Part shown: one piece after another, positions 16,317-23,046 of the stretch | Position numbering within the stretch: position 1 is the first letter of the stretch | How the letters are laid out: every line of letters begins with the position of its first letter | Assembly (NCBI GenBank): GCA_035942915.1 | Contig: DASZCR010000152.1 | Span: 1-25,068 of the forward strand | Source: DASZCR01 sp035942915 | GTDB taxonomy: Bacteria; Acidobacteriota; Blastocatellia; Pyrinomonadales; Pyrinomonadaceae | DNA length: 25,068 nt | Direction: 5' to 3' | The notes under the pieces: generated by a model | Told to the model about the DNA's origin: nothing | Databases searched by the model: none | What the model saw: only the letters and a program-made list of their open reading frames with translations | Position numbers and translations under genes: made by a program

Positions 16317-16437
16317 CCCCGCCCCTACTTGCCGGTAGGAACGGGGCGATTGGCAACCTAACAACCACCGCACACCTTGCGCGGAGGATGCTCTGTGCCT
16401 ACGTGTCGGTATCTTAGCGCACGGCGTGCAGGTGGTT
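16317..16437 (+). promoter_or_regulatory. Structured 5' leader candidate upstream of the DUF4214 gene
   Basis: First hairpin: CCCCG (16317-16321) with CGGGG (16342-16346) and CCTAC (16324-16328) with GTAGG (16335-16339), separated by a symmetric 2x2 loop. Second, a long interrupted stem: AACCACC (16363-16369) with GGTGGTT (16431-16437); GCAC (16370-16373) with GTGC (16426-16429), leaving one bulged A; CC (16375-16376) with GG; TGCGC (16378-16382) with GCGCA (16417-16421); and GATGC (16387-16391) with GTATC (16409-16413). It ends 13 bases before the ribosome binding site. It does not match a riboswitch class that I know by sequence, so ligand and role are unknown. Confidence 0.45.
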
Positions 16438-16466
16438 CAATTTCAAGATAAAGGAGTCACACCGGT

Positions 16467-17120
16467 ATGCTCGAAAGAATTAGCTCTACACGCCGCATCC
16501 TCGCGCTTATCCTCTGTCTCGCCGCGCTCGTTGCGACGACCCCTTACGTCGGTTACACCCAACAGCCACAGGGACCGAGGTCGTTCGATGAATTCATCCA
16601 GCGTGCTTATCTCGGAGCTTACGGCCGCGCGGCCACCTGCGCCGAGCGTAATGCCGAATACGACCGTCTGGTCAACGCTGCCGCCAACGGCACGTTGCAC
16701 GCTGAAGCTCGCCGCTTCGTCGCGACGCTCTTCATGACGCAGGCGTCTTATGACGACCCGGCGCTCTTTAACTACCTGCAAACCTCGACCTATCAGGCGC
16801 GCAACCCACAGGACATGAACGACCTCGCGCACTTGCAGGCCTTCGTCGCAGACCTCTATCGCGCTTTCCTCCAACGCGAGCCTGACTCGGCCGGACTCAA
16901 CTTCTGGGTGCAGAACGCGCAGAACGAGGGACGCAAGAAGGTCATCCGTGCTTTCGAGGAGTCCATTGAGTTTGGCAGCATCGTCAACCAACTCTTTGAC
17001 AGTGGCCCGCCCTGCTGCGTCACCTTCTGCCCGCGCGGCACCATCTTCAACCCTGACACTTGCAGTTGCGAGGATGACGGGAGCGGATGTCTGCCGGGTA
17101 TGATTTGCAACGAATTCTAA
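16467..17120 (+). CDS. Secreted DUF4214-domain protein with Cys-rich tail
   Basis: The 217-residue protein has a signal peptide (RRILALILCLAALVATTPYV). Its DUF4214-like region has one full copy of the family signature at about 130-168, LYRAFLQREPDSAGLNFW followed by an FEESIEF ending, and a more degenerate copy earlier (RAYLGAYGRAATCAER, about 46-60). DUF4214 is often found in exported and S-layer-like proteins; no enzymatic function is known. The tail has seven cysteines in the last 35 residues, including CC, CPRG and CSC, suggesting a small disulfide-bonded module. The ATG at 16467 has AAGGAG at 16451-16456, a very good ribosome binding site. It is a single-gene unit with a structured leader and a strong hairpin behind it, which suggests high expression. 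Confidence 0.82.
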   Translation: MLERISSTRRILALILCLAALVATTPYVGYTQQPQGPRSFDEFIQRAYLGAYGRAATCAERNAEYDRLVNAAANGTLHAEARRFVATLFMTQASYDDPALFNYLQTSTYQARNPQDMNDLAHLQAFVADLYRAFLQREPDSAGLNFWVQNAQNEGRKKVIRAFEESIEFGSIVNQLFDSGPPCCVTFCPRGTIFNPDTCSCEDDGSGCLPGMICNEF

Positions 17121-17169
17121 TCACGGCCGACGGCGGACGCGTCTCCCCTCTCGTCCACCGCCTTTGACA

Positions 17170-17220
17170 AAGACGCTGGTCGAGGGATTACTCATCGGGT
17201 AATTCCTCGACCGGCGTCTT
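17170..17220 (+). terminator. Strong hairpin terminator after the DUF4214 gene
   Basis: Arms 17170-17191 and 17199-17220 pair over 22 bp with two G-U pairs and a 7-base loop. The right arm ends GTCTT and is followed by AATTT, a weak T-rich tail. It lies 50 bp after the stop codon and separates this gene from the tRNA. Confidence 0.75.
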
Positions 17221-17257
17221 AATTTCGAGGCCGCGCGTCGCACCGTACACGGCTCGG

Positions 17258-17287
17258 TTGACACACTCTTTCGCGGTACGGTACTTT
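17258..17287 (+). promoter_or_regulatory. Candidate promoter of the tRNA-Glu gene
   Basis: A perfect TTGACA (17258-17263) and TACTTT (17282-17287) are spaced by 18 bp, placing the start of transcription about 25 bases before the tRNA. An inverted repeat ACCGTAC (17242-17248) / GTACGGT (17276-17282) brackets the -35 box. Confidence 0.45.
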
Positions 17288-17317
17288 ACCTCGTCAACGC
17301 CTGAGCCGACATTTCGC

Positions 17318-17393
17318 GTCCCGTTCGTCTAGCGGCCTAGGACACCGCCCTTTCACGGCGGTAACACGGGTTCGATTCCCGTACGGGACGCCA
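17318..17393 (+). tRNA. tRNA-Glu (anticodon TTC)
   Basis: The 76-base gene folds as a standard cloverleaf. The acceptor arms GTCCCGT (17318-17324) and ACGGGAC (17383-17389) pair over 7 bp. The anticodon stem CCGCC/GGCGG encloses the loop CTTTCAC with anticodon TTC at 17352-17354. The T arm has the GTTCGATTC loop region. G is the discriminator base and CCA (17391-17393) is encoded. It decodes GAA and GAG. Confidence 0.97.
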
Positions 17394-17620
17394 TTCCTCC
17401 TCCGCGCAACCGACAGCGCCTTCCCCGTCCGAGTTCCTCCGCCCTCGCACGTCTGCCGCGCGCAAGCAGCAGATGGACACTCCGGCGCATCTATTATGTT
17501 TAGGGTTTTGCGCGGGCAAAATGCCTCGCCCCCGTGATTTGCCCGGTCGCCGCGCCCTGTGCCAAACTGACTTTTCCGAGGCGGCCGCTATTCCCGTTTA
17601 TCCTGTAAGGAATCTTCGTG

Positions 17621-19372
17621 ATGTTCAGACGACTCTTCATGCCTTTCGCCGTCGCGCTCTTCCTGCTCGTCTCGCTGGCGGGCGAGACGCGCGCGCAGGG
17701 CGCAAACGACGTGGTGCTTGTCCTCCCCTTCGAGAACACGACCGAACAGAGGGAGTTCAACTGGGTCGGCGAAAGCTTCGCCGATTCGCTCTCCGACCTC
17801 CTGAAAGTTCCCGGCGTCGATGTCGTCAGCGGCGAGGAGCGCGAGTTGATTTACCAGCGCCTCGGCCTGCGTCAGACGACGCTGCCCTCGCGCGCCACAG
17901 CCATCAAAATCGCACGCGAGGCCAAGGCGACGCTCGTCGTCCTCGGAACCTACGAAGTCAGTCCGGCGCAGGACGATAAGTCCGTCTCGGCCGTGCGCGG
18001 CTCGGCGCGCGTCGTGCGCGTCAACGAAGGGCGTCTGACCGGCGTCACGATGCCCGATGGGCGTTGGGCGACGCACGAATACTTCTTCGGCGACGCGCTC
18101 GTCAACCTGCAAACCATGCAGGGCAAACTCGCCTTCCAGATTCTCGTCGAACGCGACCGCGCGCTGCCCGTTGCGCAGAACGAGATTCTTCAGAAGGCCA
18201 CCAAAGTTCCGCCCAAAGCTTTCGAGAGCTACGTCAAGGGTGCGCTCACAGACCCTTCGGACAAAGAGAAGAAGTCTGCCTACTTGCAGAACGCCATGCG
18301 CGAGTACGCGCGCGTCAACGCGGGCGCAGTCTATCCGCAGGCAGCCTTTGAACTCGGTCATCTCTACTACGAGCAGGGCGACTGGAAACGTGCCGCAGAG
18401 CATTTCTCGATGCTTCAGAAGCGCGACCCGCACTATGCGGAAGCAGCCTTCTACGCCGCGCTCAGCTATTACAAAGAGCAGGACATGGTGCGCGCTCTCG
18501 GTGCACTGATGCCGCTCACGACCGAGATGCCCCTGACGAGCATCTACAACAACGCCGGAGCCATCTCGACGCAGGCCGCGCGCGCCGAGAAGGATGCGGC
18601 CGAGCGCCAACGCCTGCTGCAACAGGCCGTCACCTTCCTGAGCCGCGCCGCCGAGTCTGCGCCCGACGACCACATTGCGCGCTACAACTATGCTTATGCG
18701 CTGCTGCTCTCCGGTAGGGCTGCCGATGCCGCCGAACAGTTGCGCCCGGTCGTCGCCAACAACCCGCGACACGGCGAGGCGCTCTTCCTCTTTGCCAAAG
18801 CACTTGAGCGCGCCGGACAGACCGAAGCGGCCAACGTCAACGACAACGAGGCGCGCAAGTTTCTCTCCAACTACGCCAAAGCGCAGCTTGAATGGCAGAA
18901 GTCGCAGACGCTCTCCGAGATTCCGCTGCAACTGCGACAGGAGTTCAACCGTCTCGACGCCATCGGCGTCCTTCAGACCGAGCGCGTGCGCCAACTCGAA
19001 ATCGAAAAGGCCGCGAGCACCGAAGACCTGCTCGTCAAAGCGCGTCAGCTTTACGCGGCCGGCCGCGACGAAGAGGCGCTGCCGGAGTTGCGCCGCGTCG
19101 TGATGGTCGAGCCGATGAACGCTGAGGCTTATCTGCTGACGGGGCGCATCTACCAGCGTCGCGGCGACCTCGAATCGGCCATCAACCAGTTGAAGACATC
19201 CATCTTCTGGGACGCGAAGTTAATCGACGCGCACATCCTTCTGGGTCGCATCTTCTTCGAGAAGGGCGACCGCGCGATGGCGCTCTCCTACGCGCGCAGC
19301 GCCATGCAGATCGACCCGAACAACCCTGAAGCGATGGCTCTGCGTCGTCAGGTCGAAGTCGGCGCACGCTGA
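17621..19372 (+). CDS. Secreted TPR protein with TolB/FlgO-like N-terminal domain
   Basis: The 583-residue protein has a signal peptide ending TRAQG (about residue 25). The next part, VVLVLPFENTTEQREFNWVGESFADSL in pieces, is the start of the TolB-N/FlgO-like fold found in many exported TPR proteins. The stretch up to about residue 150 completes it. From about 195 on there are TPR units, for example QAAFELGHLYYEQGDWKRAA and, at the C-terminus, DAHILLGRIFFEKGDRAMAL followed by IDPNNPEA, so it is a protein-protein interaction scaffold in the periplasm or envelope. ATG 17621 is preferred to GTG 17618 because TAAGGA (17606-17611) is then 9 bases away. It probably forms an operon with the NfeD-like gene 20 bp downstream. 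The partner is unknown. Confidence 0.83.
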   Translation: MFRRLFMPFAVALFLLVSLAGETRAQGANDVVLVLPFENTTEQREFNWVGESFADSLSDLLKVPGVDVVSGEERELIYQRLGLRQTTLPSRATAIKIAREAKATLVVLGTYEVSPAQDDKSVSAVRGSARVVRVNEGRLTGVTMPDGRWATHEYFFGDALVNLQTMQGKLAFQILVERDRALPVAQNEILQKATKVPPKAFESYVKGALTDPSDKEKKSAYLQNAMREYARVNAGAVYPQAAFELGHLYYEQGDWKRAAEHFSMLQKRDPHYAEAAFYAALSYYKEQDMVRALGALMPLTTEMPLTSIYNNAGAISTQAARAEKDAAERQRLLQQAVTFLSRAAESAPDDHIARYNYAYALLLSGRAADAAEQLRPVVANNPRHGEALFLFAKALERAGQTEAANVNDNEARKFLSNYAKAQLEWQKSQTLSEIPLQLRQEFNRLDAIGVLQTERVRQLEIEKAASTEDLLVKARQLYAAGRDEEALPELRRVVMVEPMNAEAYLLTGRIYQRRGDLESAINQLKTSIFWDAKLIDAHILLGRIFFEKGDRAMALSYARSAMQIDPNNPEAMALRRQVEVGAR

Positions 19373-19392
19373 TAACGGGGGCTTCGTCTGCT

Positions 19393-19686
19393 TTGCTCGT
19401 CCTGACCTTTTCGTTGATAGGGGCGACGCTGCTCCTGCTGCTTGCGGCGGCACTGATGCGAGTCGCCGCGCGTGCGAGGCGTCGGAAGGCGTCGCCAGGA
19501 GGACTCTCTCCTGTCGGGCGGGTCGGCTCGGTCGAAAAGCCTCTCGCGCCGGAGGGCGCAGTACTAGTGGATGGCGAGTTGTGGCGCGCGCGCTTGCATG
19601 AGGGCGCGCGCTTCGTCTGTGTGGCAGGGCGTGTGCGCGTGACGGGCGCGCGCGGCCACCTGCTCGAAGTCGAGCCGGTCGAGTAA
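19393..19686 (+). CDS. Small membrane protein with NfeD-like OB-fold
   Basis: The 97-residue protein has one N-terminal membrane segment (LTFSLIGATLLLLLAAALMR), a basic stretch, and a C-terminal domain of about 60 residues. That domain has the pattern of NfeD C-terminal OB-folds: GRVGSVEKPLAPEGAVLVDG, then ELWRARL, VCVAGRVRVTGARG and LLEVEPVE. NfeD proteins usually partner with stomatin-like or ClpP-like membrane proteases; no such partner is next door. The start is uncertain: TTG at 19393 includes the membrane segment and has only a weak GGGG (19377-19380) 12 bases before it. No in-frame ATG occurs before the hydrophobic segment. It is likely co-transcribed with the TPR gene. Confidence 0.68.
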   Translation: MLVLTFSLIGATLLLLLAAALMRVAARARRRKASPGGLSPVGRVGSVEKPLAPEGAVLVDGELWRARLHEGARFVCVAGRVRVTGARGHLLEVEPVE

Positions 19687-19760
19687 GCACCGGCATCGGC
19701 CGCCGCTCGTCGCCGCCTGTCACGTCTAATCGTTCTCGCTTTCCAGAAATATTTTCTTTG

Positions 19761-19776
19761 TGGCACGAGAAGTGCT
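19761..19776 (+). promoter_or_regulatory. Sigma-54 (-24/-12) type promoter candidate
   Basis: TGGCACGAGAAGTGCT fits the consensus TGGCACG-N4-TTGCW, with the invariant GG and GC elements at the correct 10-base spacing and one mismatch in the TTGC box. Transcription would start near 19788. No protein gene starts within 400 bases downstream, but an intrinsic terminator lies at 19901-19934. Confidence 0.5.
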
Positions 19777-19787
19777 TTATGGAGCAG

Positions 19788-19934
19788 TGGCAAGCACGGA
19801 GGCAGTTAAACCGTGACCCCGCCGCCATCACTTCTCTGAGCGTGGCCTGCCGCTACGCCAGCCGCCCGCCGAGCGACCCTGCTTAACTCCAACCTTTTAG
19901 GAACCTGGCCTCCCGGCCGGGTTCTCCTGCTTTT
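19788..19934 (+). ncRNA. Candidate small RNA between nfeD-like gene and lnt
   Basis: The stretch from the predicted sigma-54 start to the T-run is about 147 bases without a plausible coding frame. AGTTAA (19804-19809) and TTAACT (19883-19888) are complementary and could close a large loop. The sequence does not match 6S, SRP RNA or tmRNA by eye. The 5' end is inferred from the promoter match alone; the terminator could instead serve the upstream TPR/nfeD operon. Confidence 0.3.
19901..19934 (+). terminator. Intrinsic terminator
   Basis: GAACCTGGCC (19901-19910) pairs with GGCCGGGTTC (19915-19924) over 10 bp with one G-U and a TCCC tetraloop, followed by TCCTGCTTTT. This is the best classical rho-independent terminator in the window. 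It is 215 bp after the NfeD-like stop codon. Confidence 0.75.
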
Positions 19935-20226
19935 GGGCTATATTTCACCGAATAGCCATTTTAACGCCCCTTCTCGCCCCGCCTGTCGCGCACACGCGAC
20001 GCCTCTTTGTCGCCTGTGGTTAACTGCCTGTCGCCGGACGGTGACACGGAGGACAGCCGGGAGGCGTCAGGACGACAAAATTTGTCACCGAGATGGTGAC
20101 GTTTTCTGTTCTTTTACGTCACTTAGACCGACGTTTTGACGCATCCGGCGGGGGGTTGTCCGCGCTTCGGAAAAAAATTTTCGGCGCGTTGGCTTGGCCG
20201 CCTACGCGTCTGTTAAACTCGCCGTC
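19935..20226. other. Non-coding region before lnt
   Basis: No gene is supported here. The stretch holds the overlapping palindromes at 20074-20122 and, further on, an A/T-rich dyad around 20168-20182 (GGAAAAAAATTTTCGG) flanked by CGCGC (20160-20164) and GCGCG. With the preceding small-RNA region, over 500 bp upstream of lnt is non-coding. Confidence 0.5.
20074..20122 (+). promoter_or_regulatory. Three overlapping palindromes upstream of lnt
   Basis: GACAAAATTTGTC (20074-20086) is a perfect palindrome around a central base. GTCACC (20084-20089) pairs with GGTGAC (20095-20100), and GTGACGT (20096-20102) pairs with ACGTCAC (20116-20122). The second and third structures share the GTGAC at 20096-20100, so in RNA they would exclude each other. 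As DNA, they look like a cluster of repressor sites. Confidence 0.45.
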
Positions 20227-21885
20227 GTGCAGGAAGTCTCCGCCCTCGATGCGCGTGCGCGCGGCCGACGCCGCCTGAGAGGCCGCGTCCTCGTGGCGTG
20301 GTCGCAAAATGCGCCGACGCGTTTCGAGTGGGCTCTGGCAGGCGCGTCCGCGTTGCTGCTCGTCCTCTCCTTCCCTGACTTCAATCTGTGGCCGCTCGCG
20401 TGGGTCGCGCTCGTGCCGCTGGCCTTTGCGGTCACGCGGCAGAGGATGCATGCGGCGACCGCGTTCGTGCTCGGTTGGGCGACCGGCACGGTCTTCTTCT
20501 ACGCTACCTGCTGGTGGCTGACGCACGCGATGGTGCATTACGGAGGTATCCCGCGCTTCGTCGCCTTTCCGCTACTGTTCCCCGCCCCGCTCATCACCGG
20601 ACTCTTTCCCGCACTCTGGACTGCCGTGCTCGCGCGCCTCGCGGCGCGACGTGGGACAGCGTTGGCGCTCGCCTGCGCGCCCGCTCTCTGGGCGGCGCTC
20701 GAATGGGCGCGGCTCGCTGCGACGGGTCAACTGTGGAACGCGCTCGGCTACTCGCAGGCTTTTCATCCCGCGCTCATACAGACGGCGAGTTGGGGCGGGG
20801 TCTACGCCGTCGGGTTTCTCATCGTCACTGTCAACGCGGCACTCGCTTACTTCATCGTCGAGCGGACGCGGCGCGCGGCGGCACTCGCCTCGCTGTCGGT
20901 CGCGGGAGTCGCGCTGGTGCTCACGGTCACGGGCATTGATGCTTTTCGCTCTCCACGCGCGCAGTTGTCCGAGCAGCCGACGGCCGTCGTCGTGGCCGTG
21001 CAACCGAACGTCTCTGTCGATTTCTCGCGCACGAGCGAAGCGACCGAGGCGCTCGTCGAGCGTCATCTACAGATGAGCAACGAGGCGCTGAGGGGTGTTG
21101 ACGTGCGTGCTGTGCGCGTCGTCGTGTGGCCTGAATCGCCGATGAATTTCACCTACACGCGCGACGCACGCTTCCGCGAGACGGTCGCACGCTTTGCGCG
21201 CGAGCAACGCGCCTCTGTGCTCTTCAACTCGCTTGAGCCTGCTCCCGCAGGCGGCGCTTACAACTCTGCGGTGCTCATTAATGAAGAGGGTCTGCTCGTC
21301 GCGCAGTATGATAAGATTCGCCTGCTGCCGTTTGGCGAGTATGTGCCGTTGCCGCGCTGGCTTCCGCTGACGTGGCTGCTCGGAGGAGTCGTCGGAGACT
21401 TTACGCCCGGTGCTGAATACCCGCTGATGCCGCTCGGCGGCGCAGACATCAGCGACGAAGCGTCTGTGCGCGCAGGCGTCTTCATCTGTTTCGAGTCGGC
21501 GTTCCCGTCAATTGCGAGCACCTTTGCCGCGCGCGGCGCCGACGTGCTCATCAACATCGCAAACGATGGCTATCTGGGACGCACGCCCGTCATCAGACAG
21601 CACTTGGCAAACGTCGTCCTGCGCGCCGTCGAGACCGGCCGCCCCGTCCTGCGAGTGACGAACACGGGCGTCAGCGCGCGCATCACGCCGCGCGGCGAAA
21701 TAATTGACGAGACGCGCCCGTTCGAGACGAGCACGCGCACGTGGTTCGTCGGTCAGGCCAAAGACGAGCAGACTTTTTATACGAGGCACGGCGACCTGTT
21801 CGCAGCCTTCTGCGTAGCGACGAGCATTCTGGCGCTGGCCTCGACGCTTCGTTTCAAACGCGCCCGACGAAGTCGGATTTCGTGA
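20227..21885 (+). CDS. lnt: Apolipoprotein N-acyltransferase
   Basis: Lnt transfers the third acyl chain from phospholipid to the N-terminal cysteine of lipoproteins at the periplasmic face of the inner membrane. The N-terminal half has several membrane segments, the first being ALAGASALLLVLSF. The C-terminal half is the nitrilase-fold domain, with the triad in the expected contexts: E303 in WPESP, K363 in YDKIRLLPFGEYVP and C421 in FICFESAFP. A last membrane segment is near the end. With GTG 20227 it is 552 residues; E. coli Lnt is 512. The start is uncertain: TTG 20194 is longer and GTG 20293, with GAGAGG at 20276-20281, is shorter and starts closer to the first membrane helix. G/C-rich third positions begin near 20221. 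prfB follows 16 bp later, probably as an operon. Confidence 0.93.
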   Translation: MQEVSALDARARGRRRLRGRVLVAWSQNAPTRFEWALAGASALLLVLSFPDFNLWPLAWVALVPLAFAVTRQRMHAATAFVLGWATGTVFFYATCWWLTHAMVHYGGIPRFVAFPLLFPAPLITGLFPALWTAVLARLAARRGTALALACAPALWAALEWARLAATGQLWNALGYSQAFHPALIQTASWGGVYAVGFLIVTVNAALAYFIVERTRRAAALASLSVAGVALVLTVTGIDAFRSPRAQLSEQPTAVVVAVQPNVSVDFSRTSEATEALVERHLQMSNEALRGVDVRAVRVVVWPESPMNFTYTRDARFRETVARFAREQRASVLFNSLEPAPAGGAYNSAVLINEEGLLVAQYDKIRLLPFGEYVPLPRWLPLTWLLGGVVGDFTPGAEYPLMPLGGADISDEASVRAGVFICFESAFPSIASTFAARGADVLINIANDGYLGRTPVIRQHLANVVLRAVETGRPVLRVTNTGVSARITPRGEIIDETRPFETSTRTWFVGQAKDEQTFYTRHGDLFAAFCVATSILALASTLRFKRARRSRIS

Positions 21886-21901
21886 GGAGAAAGAGGAAGA
21901 G

Positions 21902-23012
21902 ATGTTAGAGACCCTGTCACTTCAGGACTTACGTTCCAGCTATGAGAGCCTGCGCACGCGTGTCGAGCAGCTCGGGAGGTTTCTTTGATGTCGCTGCCAA
22001 GCGCGCAGAGTTAGCACGGATTGAAGAGCGCGCGAGTGCGCCGGATTTCTGGTCTGACCAGGAGGCCGCGCAGAAGTTGATGGGCGAGCGCAGCCGTCTC
22101 GAAAAGGTCATCGCGCGGCAGCAGGGTTTCGAGTCGGCGATTGAAGACGCGGCCGTTCTCTTCGAGTTCGCAGAGGCGGGCGAAGATTCTCTGGACGAGT
22201 TGCGCACGCTCGTCGAAAGACTCGAACGCGAGGTTGGGCAGGCCGAAATCGAGATGCTGCTGGCGGGCGAGAACGACTTCCGCAACGCCATCTGCACGAT
22301 TCATCCCGGCGCGGGCGGCACGGAATCGCAGGACTGGGCCGAGATGCTTCTGAGGATGTATCTCAAGTGGGCGGAGCGGCGCGGTTTCCAGACGGAGATT
22401 CTGGATTACCAGCCGGGCGAGGAGGCAGGCGTCAAGAGCGTGACCTTCACGGTCAAAGGCGAATATGCATACGGGCTGCTCGCGGCCGAAGCGGGCGTGC
22501 ATCGCCTCGTCCGCATCTCGCCCTTCGACCAGGCGGCGCGCCGTCACACCTCCTTTGCATCGCTCTTTGTCTACCCGGAGATTGACGAAAACATCGAGGT
22601 CGAGATACAGGACAAGGACTTGCGCATCGATACCTATCGCGCGACCGGCGCGGGCGGACAGCACATCAACACGACCGACTCGGCCGTCCGCATCACACAC
22701 CTGCCGACAGGCATCGTCGTCTCGTGCCAGAACCAGCGTTCGCAACACCAGAACCGCGCCGTCGCCATGCAAGTCCTGCGCTCGCGTCTCTACGAACTCG
22801 AACTTGAGAAGCGGCAGGCCGAGACGGCCGCGCTCGAAGCCAACAAGGCCGACATCTCCTTCGGCTCGCAGATTAGAAACTACGTCCTCGCGCCCTACCG
22901 TCTGGTCAAGGACGCGCGCACCAAGCTCGAACGCGGCGACGTTGACTCCGTGCTCTCAGGCGACATAGACGACTTTATACAGGCGTACCTGCTCTCGCGC
23001 CGCGCGGCATAA
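21902..23012 (+). CDS. prfB: Peptide chain release factor 2 (programmed +1 frameshift)
   Basis: RF2 recognises UGA and UAA stop codons and triggers release of the finished protein. The gene is in two frames: codons 1-28 (21902-21985) end at an in-frame TGA (21986-21988), and the rest continues in the +1 frame from GAT 21987. The combined product is 369 residues, against 365 in E. coli. The stop-recognition tripeptide SPF (206-208) and the catalytic GGQ (251-253, in GAGGQHINTTDSAVRI) are both intact and almost at their E. coli positions. A good ribosome binding site, AGAGGAAG, stands 5-10 bases before the ATG. It is 16 bp behind lnt, and ftsK follows 34 bp on. The TGA is not a mutation: see the frameshift site. 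Confidence 0.97.
21974..21989 (+). promoter_or_regulatory. prfB programmed frameshift site
   Basis: GGGAGG (21974-21979) acts as an internal Shine-Dalgarno, 3 bases before the slippery CTT (21983-21985), which is followed by TGA and T. Spacing and order are the same as in the classical site. When RF2 is scarce, the ribosome pauses at the UGA and slips +1, so RF2 controls its own synthesis. The base after the stop codon is T, instead of the more usual C. Confidence 0.95.
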
Positions 23013-23046
23013 CGCAGACCGAAAGACTTTTCTTTGGAGCTACTCA

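Larger units (their letters stand above)
15963..16466. other. Non-coding divergent region (about 500 bp)
   Basis: No convincing gene was found between the two divergent secreted-protein genes. The left third contains the minus-strand promoter candidate. The middle has a plus-strand promoter candidate (16097-16125), and the right third, from 16317, is rich in complementary segments and looks like a structured 5' leader for the DUF4214 gene. The stretch 16130-16310 shows no feature that I can support. Confidence 0.6.

Noticed and set aside
16317..16437. Structured leader considered as a c-di-GMP (GEMM) or cobalamin riboswitch
   Set aside because: The core consensus sequences of those classes are not present; kept only as an unclassified structure.
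17588..18994. Minus-strand open frame (468 codons) opposite the TPR gene
   Set aside because: Antisense shadow; the plus strand has signal peptide, TolB-like and TPR patterns and a ribosome binding site.
21902..21988. prfB as a pseudogene or sequencing error because of the in-frame TGA
   Set aside because: The GGGAGG, the 3-base spacing and CTT-TGA are the known programmed frameshift site, and all RF2 motifs are intact downstream.
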